Below are positions 1 to 6,341 of a stretch of DNA of 33,440 nucleotides, in pieces. The stretch is taken from NCBI GenBank assembly GCA_902803475.1, contig CADCPZ010000031.1, forward strand, positions 1 to 33,440, in the 5' to 3' direction. The notes beneath the pieces are model-generated. The model was not told the origin of the DNA. It saw nothing but the letters and a program-made list of their open reading frames with translations, and made no database searches. Numbering within the stretch: position 1 is the first letter of the stretch; every line of letters starts with the position of its first letter. Origin of the DNA: an uncultured Prevotellaceae bacterium (GTDB lineage: Bacteria; Bacteroidota; Bacteroidia; Bacteroidales; Bacteroidaceae). The translations under genes and the position numbers were made by a program.

Positions 1-23
1 ATGCTTAAATAGAGGGTTTCTAA

Positions 24-65
24 CCTTTCCCCTCCCCTCCCTTTGGGAGGGGTTGGGGGTAGGCC
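24..65. repeat. G/C-rich REP-like dispersed repeat, copy A
   Basis: A run of C-rich then G-rich blocks (CCCCTCCC, TTTGGGAGGGG, TTGGGGGTAGGC) forms an imperfect hairpin. It begins two bases after the stop codon of the Ig-like gene, which lies on the minus strand. The same pattern occurs at 6499-6530, 9607-9640 and 17904-17937. It may act as a transcript end or an mRNA stabiliser; no T-run follows, so it is not a standard intrinsic terminator. Confidence 0.65.
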
Positions 66-66
66 T

Positions 67-2262
67 TTACTTTCTCACTACCTTCTTACCATTCACGATG
101 ACTACGCCCTTGTAGCTCTTGTTGACGCGCTGACCAGCAAGGTTGTACATCGGAGCATTGGCATCGAAGTTATCGTTATCGTTAAGGTTCAGGTTATCAA
201 TGCCTGTTGCTTCACCATCGAAGACGATAATCAGCTTAGCGTTGTTACCACCTGTAGGCATCTGGGCTGTTGGAATCTGCAGATAAGCCTTACCTGCTGC
301 AAGTATTCCTGCTTCGCCATAAGGATGGAACTCACCATTGCTCAAACCGAGATTTGTATTAGTACTTTCTGTTTTCTGAACCTCTGTATCAACAATCACA
401 CCTTTCAGCATATTGCCTACCGCCATTGAGCCAGAGTCAGCAACAGGAATCGTGATTGCCTGATCTGTAGTTTTCTTTTCTGCCGCACGGAGTAAGAGAC
501 CTGTTTCAGCCAATACCTTACCTGTCAACTTCGTAGCGGTCAACGTTGTTGCCCCACTAGCATGAGCGGTAATGGAGTAAGCACCCTCAAGTCCGTCAAT
601 TGCATTTGTGAAGTCAAGTTTATAGGGAGAGCAGAAGGTAATCCATTCCTTACCTGCTGGGATGACGACGTTTACTTTTTCAACCTTAACAAGCTTGATT
701 TCGTCAAGGTACATACGTTTACTCTCAGTAGCAAAGGTAATGACCACAGAACCTGTTGCATTATTCAGATAGACCGTATATTCTGCGAAATCACTTCCTG
801 CCTCCACTGAAACATCACCAGATGCTGTAGCACCTGTAACGGTTACTTCTATGGCATCTTCTCCAGATTTATACTGTTTTGCTTTGAAAGTGAGTTTACC
901 ACTTCCTAACATAGAAATAGCATTCGTTACCAAAATACCAGATTTACCACTTGCACCTAATTTGAAGCAACCATTTTTTCCTGGGTATACATTACTGAAA
1001 TTATCATAATCCCATTTGTCAACTGCATCAAGGTAAGTGCTTGCATTTTCGCTTGTAATCTTTGTGCTGCTATCACTTTCTGAAGAGTATTTGCTTACAC
1101 TCTCATACAACAGAGGAGCATTAGAATCTATTACGGTCAGCTCGTATGTTTTAGAAGATGCAGCGTAGGATCCACCACCAGCGTATGTAGCAGTAATCGT
1201 TGTTGTACCTGCTTTCACCAGTGTGACATTACCTGCATCATCAATTGTAGCAACCTCGGGGTCACTTGAATCCCAAGTAACTGTTGCACCAAGTACTGGA
1301 CTTTCACCAGCCGTCACACTTGCTGTCAACTGACCACCAATTGTAGAAGCGTAGATGTCTGTATTAGTCAGACCCGTTGCATCAATATTTGTTACCGTTG
1401 CCGTACGAGTATCTGTTACTGTAAGTTCATACGTTTTCGAAGAACCATAATAATCATTGTTACCTGCGTAAGTTGCAGTAATTGTAGTTGTTCCAACTGC
1501 TACAAGAGTTACAGTACCTGCATCATCAATAGTTGCGACCTCAGGTTTACTCGACTCCCATGAGACAGTAGCTCCTGCGACAGGATTATCTCCAGCTGTT
1601 ACACTTGCAGAAAGAGCACCTGCTGCTGTGCCATTCTTTAAGTCTGCACTTGTCAAATTAGCATCAGAGATAGTCGTTGTCGTCGCGGTTTTGGAAGCTA
1701 TGGTCTTATAAAAAACGATAGAAGTTACGTCAAGTCCGCCATTATTGTCAGAAGAGTTGCTTACGCTGATCGTAATTTTGTAATAACAGTTATCCCATTT
1801 TGTAAGCGGACTTGTTGGGGTAAATTCAATTGAATTAGCAGTATTTTTTGTAATGTCTGGATTTTCCACAACGATTTCATCGACAAGCGTGTTGAAATCT
1901 GCATCAGACGCTACTGTAAGAGTCACAGAAGCAACAGTTACGTCATTTCGGCTTTTACCTTTGTGGTTAAAAGAAATCTTAGTAATCTGTTCATTAATAG
2001 CACTTTCCCCCGTTATTACACGGTCAACATTGGATAGTGATTTTCCACCTATTCGCCAGCAACCATCAATATTTTGGTTTCCAGGCGCATTCCAGTTAAT
2101 TCCATTAACTGTTATATCGAAATAATTTGCATAAGCAGAATTTTTACTATTTTTGGGACAGTTTAGATTATAAACCTCCTCATAATCCGCCCACGCACTC
2201 GAACTACCCGCTATCATGGCGAATAGCAGGAACATTGTTTTGAGTAATAATGTTTTTTTCAT
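67..2262 (-). CDS. Secreted Ig-like (BIG2-type) repeat protein
   Basis: This is a 731-residue surface or secreted protein. Residues 1-25 are a signal peptide (MKKTLLLK, hydrophobic core, SSAWA cleavage site). Two bacterial Ig-like repeats lie at about 192-283 and 287-378, each with W-x-S-S-x-x-E-V-A-T-I-D, G-T-T-T-I-T-A-T-Y-A-G and Y-E-L-T-V motifs. A carbohydrate-binding-like beta region follows, and the C-terminus has the common Prevotella form YNLAGQRV...GVVIVNGKKVVRK, resembling a T9SS sorting tail. It is a paralog of the protein at 2540-4609 and lies downstream of it on the same strand, with a small gene between, so the three are probably one transcript. Substrate or ligand is unknown. 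The start is fixed by the signal peptide. Confidence 0.85.
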   Translation of the reverse strand: MKKTLLLKTMFLLFAMIAGSSSAWADYEEVYNLNCPKNSKNSAYANYFDITVNGINWNAPGNQNIDGCWRIGGKSLSNVDRVITGESAINEQITKISFNHKGKSRNDVTVASVTLTVASDADFNTLVDEIVVENPDITKNTANSIEFTPTSPLTKWDNCYYKITISVSNSSDNNGGLDVTSIVFYKTIASKTATTTTISDANLTSADLKNGTAAGALSASVTAGDNPVAGATVSWESSKPEVATIDDAGTVTLVAVGTTTITATYAGNNDYYGSSKTYELTVTDTRTATVTNIDATGLTNTDIYASTIGGQLTASVTAGESPVLGATVTWDSSDPEVATIDDAGNVTLVKAGTTTITATYAGGGSYAASSKTYELTVIDSNAPLLYESVSKYSSESDSSTKITSENASTYLDAVDKWDYDNFSNVYPGKNGCFKLGASGKSGILVTNAISMLGSGKLTFKAKQYKSGEDAIEVTVTGATASGDVSVEAGSDFAEYTVYLNNATGSVVITFATESKRMYLDEIKLVKVEKVNVVIPAGKEWITFCSPYKLDFTNAIDGLEGAYSITAHASGATTLTATKLTGKVLAETGLLLRAAEKKTTDQAITIPVADSGSMAVGNMLKGVIVDTEVQKTESTNTNLGLSNGEFHPYGEAGILAAGKAYLQIPTAQMPTGGNNAKLIIVFDGEATGIDNLNLNDNDNFDANAPMYNLAGQRVNKSYKGVVIVNGKKVVRK

Positions 2263-2347
2263 ATTAGTTGTTTGTTAGATTAATGATGTTTTAGTTATCA
2301 ATATGGAAGAGAGGAAAGGGATTTTGCTCCCCTTCCTCCGTAGGTAT

Positions 2348-2518
2348 TTATTCTTCGGTTCCAGGAACTTCTTCCTCTTCCTTGAAGAAGTCGAAGCCTT
2401 TTGCATCCGAACTAGCAGGATCGGTATATGTATCTCCTGTAGGTAAAGATTCTGCAATCATCTGTTGCAATTCAACCTTAATGGTCTTTGTTTCCGGTTT
2501 AATATATGTATTAATCAT
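2348..2518 (-). CDS. Small 56-residue acidic-tailed protein between the Ig-like genes
   Basis: An open frame of 56 codons runs from ATG at 2518 to TAA at 2348. The protein starts MINTYIKPETKTIKVELQQ and ends in an acidic stretch (FDFFKEEEEVPGTEE). It has no signal peptide and no membrane segment. It sits 21 nt after the upstream Ig-like gene and 85 nt before the next, on the same strand, with AAAGGAAC 11 nt before the start. From memory, short proteins with this 'YIKP-T-I-V-E' opening often accompany secreted proteins in Prevotella, but no function is known to me. A frame on the same strand at 2275-2457 competes with it; the codon usage and meaningful N-terminus favour this one. Confidence 0.7.
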   Translation of the reverse strand: MINTYIKPETKTIKVELQQMIAESLPTGDTYTDPASSDAKGFDFFKEEEEVPGTEE

Positions 2519-2539
2519 AATTCAGTTCCTTTCTTTTAA

Positions 2540-4609
2540 TTATTTCATTCTTGCACCATCGATTGTAAACTCTCCGTTAGCAGTCTCGATTACGAGGCGA
2601 CCATTCTTAACCACCTTGCGAGTCTTTACGTTTACAGAAGCAACCTCCTCGATACCGTTGATAGCTGTGGTAGCGTCATCGAAGCTCATCTCCAAAGAAC
2701 GAGCACTCGTAACAGCGAATTGCAAATAAGCCTTACCTGCAGCAAGTGTACCTGCAGATGCAGGCTGGAAGACGCCGTTGCTAAGGATATAGCCACCATC
2801 CTTTTCGATAGCCGTTGTTTCAGTAGCAGAACCTTTCATCAGATTGCCAGAAACATCGTCAGCACCTGTTCCATCGAATACAGGAACGTTCACTGCTGAA
2901 TTTGGAGTAGTAGCCTTCAGTACCAAACCTGTGTTAGCAGGCACCTTGTTCACCTGTGCCATCTTTACTGAACCTTCAGAAACCCCATCTTTGGCAATAA
3001 ATGCCTTCAAACCGCTAACATTTGTAAAGTCGAGAGGATAAGCACTTGTCAGCGTGGTATAGGTCTTAGCAGGAGTCAGGGTGACAACTTCAGCAAGAGT
3101 AACTACAACAGTCTTAACACGTGTTCCTGATTCTTCCCAAGAGAACGTTACTTCTTTATCAAATCCTTCCCATTTCTTAGTGGCTGTCATCTCTCCAACC
3201 GATGGAGTCGCAGTTTTCCAGTTGCTTCCATCAGATGTGAAATCTATCTCTGTAATTACATACCCTGCTGGCGCACCATATGTTAAGGTACAAGTGTTAT
3301 AAGGTCTTGTATTGCTAGTATTGAAATAATAATTACTATTATCGGGAACATAATATGTAACCTTTACATTATCCTGATAGCCAATGAATGTCAGTTCCTC
3401 TTTTGATTTTGTACTACTAGTATAAACTTCTTGTCCGAACAGACTATTGGTCATTTGAATAGTTACAGGATTTTGCTGCTCTGTATTAACAACGTTTAAA
3501 ACATATGTGCCAGAAGATGCTGCATAGGAGCCACCACCTGCGTAAGAGGCAGTAATGGTTGTCGTTCCTACTTTTACCAAAGTGACAACACCCCCATCAG
3601 TAATCGTAGCCACAGTAGGATCACTTGACTCCCAAGTTACCGTAGCACCAAGAACAGGATCGCCACCAGCTGTTACGCCTGCTGTAAGCGTACCTGCTGC
3701 AGTACCATTCTTCAGGTCTGTATTGGTAATGCCTGCATCGTCAATTGTTGTAATGGTAGCAGTACGAGTGTCGGTTACGGTCAATTCATAAGTATCAGAT
3801 GACTCTGCATAAGTATCATCACCATCATATGATGCTGTGATGATAGCTGAACCAACACCAACCAATGTAACGACGCCTGAGGTTTCATTTACTTTTGCGA
3901 CATCCTCATCGTCAGAACTCCATTTTACAATCGCACCACTAACAGTAGCACCACCTTCTGTTACCGTAACACTTGCAGACAATGAACCTGCTGCGGTTCC
4001 ATTCTTAAGGTCAGTGTTTGCTATACCTGTAGCAGAAATGGTTGTTGTGGTAGCCGTCTTTGACGTAGAAGAACCTGCTGTCTTAACTATAAGAGATATG
4101 TCGTCAATACGTAGATTATTCGAGTTATTCGTATTTTTAAAAGTGAGAGCAATTGTCGAAGCACCATTTGTAGTTATAGTTGAACCTGATATCGTGACTC
4201 CAGCTGTTGAAGTACTGACTGATAAGGTTCCTTTGCCACTTTTTTCATAAGACAATGTTAATTCCGTAGCACTACCTGTAGGAATTCCAGAAACTGTAAA
4301 AGTTCCATTTCCTTTCGAGATCAGCAAATTGGCATTGTTTGCATCAGTATGCGGACCATTAGTATCTACATACACTTGTGTCGTAGTACCACCATCTGCA
4401 CACGCGTATGTAACATTACCGCTATCATAAACAGTTGTTCCGGTATGCGAATTTGAAATCTCTCCAGATGGTACGGTTTTATTTGAATAACCACTAAAAT
4501 CTTCTGCCCATAATACTGTGTTAACTGGGGCTTGTGCCCACGCATTCGTACTTCCCACTATCAGGGCGAATAGTAGGAATAATGATTTCCAAAATGTAAG
4601 TTTTTTCAT
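2540..4609 (-). CDS. Secreted Ig-like (BIG2-type) repeat protein, paralog
   Basis: This 689-residue exported protein has a signal peptide at 1-25 (MKKLTFWKSLFLLFALIVGS, then AWA). A beta-rich N-terminal domain at about 30-180 is followed by two Ig-like repeats at about 185-279 and 283-374 (ATVTWESSDPTVATI, VGTTTITASYAG). A further beta domain leads to a C-terminal tail (KNGRLVIETANGEFTIDGARMK) of the kind seen on Prevotella surface proteins. The segment TATTTTISATGIANTDLKNG recurs before each Ig unit and is shared with the paralog at 67-2262, which points to duplication. It is the first gene of its group and has an unusually long 5' leader (4610-4884) with strong base-pairing potential. Its ligand is unknown. 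Confidence 0.85.
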   Translation of the reverse strand: MKKLTFWKSLFLLFALIVGSTNAWAQAPVNTVLWAEDFSGYSNKTVPSGEISNSHTGTTVYDSGNVTYACADGGTTTQVYVDTNGPHTDANNANLLISKGNGTFTVSGIPTGSATELTLSYEKSGKGTLSVSTSTAGVTISGSTITTNGASTIALTFKNTNNSNNLRIDDISLIVKTAGSSTSKTATTTTISATGIANTDLKNGTAAGSLSASVTVTEGGATVSGAIVKWSSDDEDVAKVNETSGVVTLVGVGSAIITASYDGDDTYAESSDTYELTVTDTRTATITTIDDAGITNTDLKNGTAAGTLTAGVTAGGDPVLGATVTWESSDPTVATITDGGVVTLVKVGTTTITASYAGGGSYAASSGTYVLNVVNTEQQNPVTIQMTNSLFGQEVYTSSTKSKEELTFIGYQDNVKVTYYVPDNSNYYFNTSNTRPYNTCTLTYGAPAGYVITEIDFTSDGSNWKTATPSVGEMTATKKWEGFDKEVTFSWEESGTRVKTVVVTLAEVVTLTPAKTYTTLTSAYPLDFTNVSGLKAFIAKDGVSEGSVKMAQVNKVPANTGLVLKATTPNSAVNVPVFDGTGADDVSGNLMKGSATETTAIEKDGGYILSNGVFQPASAGTLAAGKAYLQFAVTSARSLEMSFDDATTAINGIEEVASVNVKTRKVVKNGRLVIETANGEFTIDGARMK

Positions 4610-4675
4610 GTTTGTAAAGTTTATAAGTTAATAATTGAATGAGTTTTCTCAACTTAGAAGCCTGTACAAACCTGA

Positions 4676-4887
4676 TGCGTGGAGACACAAAAAAATATGC
4701 GCAGACCCTCATACTCCCTGACAGGTCTACCACAACCTTATACACCGTATGTTGAAGTCCACGCACAATTGCGCATACTCCAATGGTGTATAAATTTGCT
4801 CTTAAAATTCCGTGTTCGAGGTGGTAGTTCGTCAGGGAATTGAGCTAAAATAAAAAGATGTATTCCGTCATAAAGACAGAAACACGG
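4676..4887 (-). promoter_or_regulatory. Highly structured 5' leader of the Ig-like operon
   Basis: Between the predicted transcription start (about 4884) and the ATG at 4609 there are about 275 untranslated nt. Perfect complementary segments are 4715-4722/4831-4838 (TCCCTGAC), 4727-4733/4821-4827 (CTACCAC) and 4738-4746/4785-4793 (TTATACACC). These three nest into one rod capped by a small CGCA-TGCG hairpin. Competing pairs are 4696-4703/4770-4777 (TATGCGCA), 4676-4683/4758-4765 (TGCGTGGA) and 4810-4816/4881-4887 (CCGTGTT). Read on the minus strand, TGCGCATA is followed directly by seven T. The layout suggests alternative folds, as in an attenuator or riboswitch; I cannot match it to a known class. 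Confidence 0.5.
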
Positions 4888-4890
4888 CTA

Positions 4891-4921
4891 CAAAGGTAGT
4901 GCAAAATTTCGATTAAGCGAA
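4891..4921 (-). promoter_or_regulatory. Bacteroidetes-type promoter for the Ig-like operon
   Basis: On the minus strand TACCTTTG (4891-4898) fits the -7 consensus TAnnTTTG. A TTCG lies at 4918-4921, a 19-bp spacer away, where TTG is expected. The same TTCG/19 bp/TAnCTTTG arrangement occurs at 5160-5190 and 25304-25334 inside a longer repeated module. Confidence 0.6.
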
Positions 4922-4951
4922 GAAAATACAAAGAAATTTTTATTTTTGAGC
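4891..4951 (-). repeat. Promoter-bearing dispersed repeat, copy 1
   Basis: A roughly 60-bp module runs from the -7 box outwards: GGTAGTGCAAAATTTCGAT, then TAAGCGAAGAAAATACAAAG, then an A/T tract ending in TTTTTGAGC. Near-identical copies are at 5160-5219 and 25304-25368, all in the same orientation with the promoter reading on the minus strand. Confidence 0.75.
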
Positions 4952-4977
4952 GTGAGAAATTTATCTAAACCGAGCAA

Positions 4978-5048
4978 AATACATTTAGAGTCCCTTGATA
5001 AGGGACGGCTATAATGCAGGGTTTATCAGAGGTGCAGCCTACCTTCGA
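4978..5048. repeat. 70-bp direct repeat, unit 1
   Basis: This unit starts AATACATTTAGAGTCCCTTG and contains the hairpin GTCCCTT-GAT-AAGGGAC, then GGCTATAATGCAGGG and GCAGCCTACCTTCGA. Unit 2 lies 105 bp further on at 5083-5152 with few differences. Both lie between promoter-repeat copies 1 and 2. Function unknown; no open frame runs through both. Confidence 0.8.
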
Positions 5049-5082
5049 GACGGCAGTCTCAGAGGTACGATTAAATGAGAAC

Positions 5083-5152
5083 AATACATTTAGAGTCCCT
5101 TGTTAAGGGACGGCTATAATGCAGGGATTTTTGAGATGCAGCCTACCTTCGA
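5083..5152. repeat. 70-bp direct repeat, unit 2
   Basis: Second copy of the unit at 4978-5048. The hairpin is conserved with a changed loop (GTCCCTT-GTT-AAGGGAC), so the stem is kept while the loop varies. The stretch between TGCAGGG and GCAGCCTACCTTCGA is the least conserved part. Confidence 0.8.
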
Positions 5153-5159
5153 CGAATGT

Positions 5160-5219
5160 CAAAGGTAATGCAAAATTTCGATGAAGCGAAGAAAATACAA
5201 AGAAAATTTATTTTTGAGC
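5160..5219 (-). repeat. Promoter-bearing dispersed repeat, copy 2
   Basis: This copy has the minus-strand -7 box TACCTTTG at 5160-5167 and TTCG at 5187-5190, followed by the same AAAATTTCGAT/AAGCGAAGAAAATACAAAG body as copy 1. It begins just downstream of the kinase-like gene and would fire into the direct repeats and on to the Ig-like operon, making two tandem promoters. Confidence 0.7.
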
Positions 5220-5234
5220 CGGCAAGCAAGGCCA

Positions 5235-5882
5235 TTAAAGCGGAGTTCCTTTTTTAATCTCTGCATCCACAACATATATGTCGCCATCTTTATCTTTCAG
5301 CACGTTCCTGGGTACTAGGTCCCAAACTTCATACGTACCATTGGAAAAACGGCCCTCATTGTTCTTCTTTGTGAAGCCAAGTGCTGCCATATATGTTTCA
5401 ATCTCAATGGGAGTTGCAGGCTGGGCATCTTTCACCAGTCTTTGTTGAAGGACAGGCATCACAGTTCTACCGTCAAAGCCAGTAAACGCATAGAAGGAAT
5501 AAGCTGTGTCATAGAATAAATCATTGTGCCAAAGCATCTTGTCGAAAAGGCGAAGGATACTTCCGCTATTCAGCAAGTTGTTCACCTTATATATCATGTC
5601 TTCTTTGACATAAGTGTCATTCTCATTTCCGCTTGGGCCAGGTGTGCCCAAGTCAAACATCTTGTCTATCGGAATCCAAAAACCGTTTTCTTTGGCATAT
5701 TGCTCTGCTGCTCTTTGCTCAACATCAAGATGGTTTACATCTTTTTCGCCATTTCGAAGTTGCGCTTCATATAGTTCGCAGCATCTATAGAGTTCATCGG
5801 CAACTTGGCGGATTCTTCTATTTTGTGGAGTTTCCTCTCCACTGATTCTTTGTGAAACTGGTTCAAGTATGTCATTGCTCAT
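5235..5882 (-). CDS. Stand-alone kinase-fold protein (Kinase-PolyVal-like)
   Basis: This is a 215-residue cytoplasmic protein without signal or membrane segments. It resembles the kinase-like domain known from phage and conjugative 'polyvalent' proteins. There is a glycine-rich stretch at 79-86 (GTPGPSGN), then IYKV with a candidate nucleotide-binding Lys99. LWHNDLFYDTAYSFYAFTGF (117-136) is typical of that family. A degenerate catalytic loop W-D-L-V-P-R-N-V-L has Asp188 and Asn193, and YVVDAE has Asp206 in place of DFG. Nucleotide binding or phosphotransfer is inferred, not shown. Neighbours are repeats and its own promoter, so it looks like a single-gene accessory insertion rather than part of an operon. 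The family call rests on remembered motifs. Confidence 0.65.
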   Translation of the reverse strand: MSNDILEPVSQRISGEETPQNRRIRQVADELYRCCELYEAQLRNGEKDVNHLDVEQRAAEQYAKENGFWIPIDKMFDLGTPGPSGNENDTYVKEDMIYKVNNLLNSGSILRLFDKMLWHNDLFYDTAYSFYAFTGFDGRTVMPVLQQRLVKDAQPATPIEIETYMAALGFTKKNNEGRFSNGTYEVWDLVPRNVLKDKDGDIYVVDAEIKKGTPL

Positions 5883-5908
5883 CTTGTTTTAGGTTGTTTT
5901 TTCGACTG

Positions 5909-5939
5909 CAAATATAAATCTTTTCCTTGTATTATCCAA
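5909..5939 (-). promoter_or_regulatory. Promoter of the kinase-fold gene
   Basis: On the minus strand TATATTTG (5909-5916) matches the -7 box. TTG at 5937-5939 lies a 20-bp spacer upstream. The leader of about 20-25 nt contains AACAACCTAAAA, which also occurs in the leaders of the genes at 25266 and 26446. Confidence 0.75.
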
Positions 5940-5970
5940 GAAAGTATCGAAGATTTAGAATAAAAAGAGT

Positions 5971-6314
5971 GACAGAGACTGACAGGAAATAATGCCTAAT
6001 GCTTGATGCTTAATGCTTAATGGGGAGCTTTTACACAAAATTCTCTAGAGAATTTGTTGCGATAGCTATCCTCTTACACAAAATTCTCTAGAGAATTTCA
6101 TTTTGGCAAAAAGCAATTGTTTTGAGAAAGTTTTGAGCTTGGAAATATGAGGATAACGGCAAGAAAAGGCACAAACGCCTTATTAGCAACGTTTTACGTG
6201 AATACAAAGAGATTGTTTGTAAAGAAAATTCCTGTCAGTCTCCTGTCAGTCTCTGTCAGTCTTAAAAGACTGTAACTTGCTGATACACAGCATTCCTGTC
6301 AGTCTGTCAGTCTA
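5971..6314. repeat. Gene-free repeat block with CTGTCAGTCT copies and palindromes
   Basis: No gene is seen in 5940-6341. A 16-bp sequence at 5971-5986 (GACAGAGACTGACAGG) recurs inverted at 6242-6257. More CCTGTCAGTC/CTGTCAGTCT copies crowd 6231-6260 and 6294-6313. Between the inverted ends lie a TGCTTAATGCTTAATG tandem (about 6000-6021) and the duplicated palindrome at 6031-6098. The inverted ends around a non-coding middle could mark a small MITE-like element; that is inference. Confidence 0.5.
6031..6098. repeat. Duplicated 25-bp repeat containing a perfect 18-bp palindrome
   Basis: TTACACAAAATTCTCTAGAG and the next five bases occur at 6031-6055 and again at 6074-6098. Each holds the perfect palindrome AAATTCTCTAGAGAATTT (6038-6055 and 6081-6098). 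A third palindrome, GATAGCTATC, sits between them at 6061-6070. The 43-bp offset is about four helical turns, so two dimeric binding sites on one DNA face are possible. Confidence 0.7.
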
Positions 6315-6341
6315 TTATTCAAAATTTTACAAGAAAGATGA

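Noticed and set aside
4521-4766. Minus-strand frame in the leader of the Ig-like operon
   Set aside because: It overlaps the start of the real gene, and the region's signal is base pairing rather than coding.
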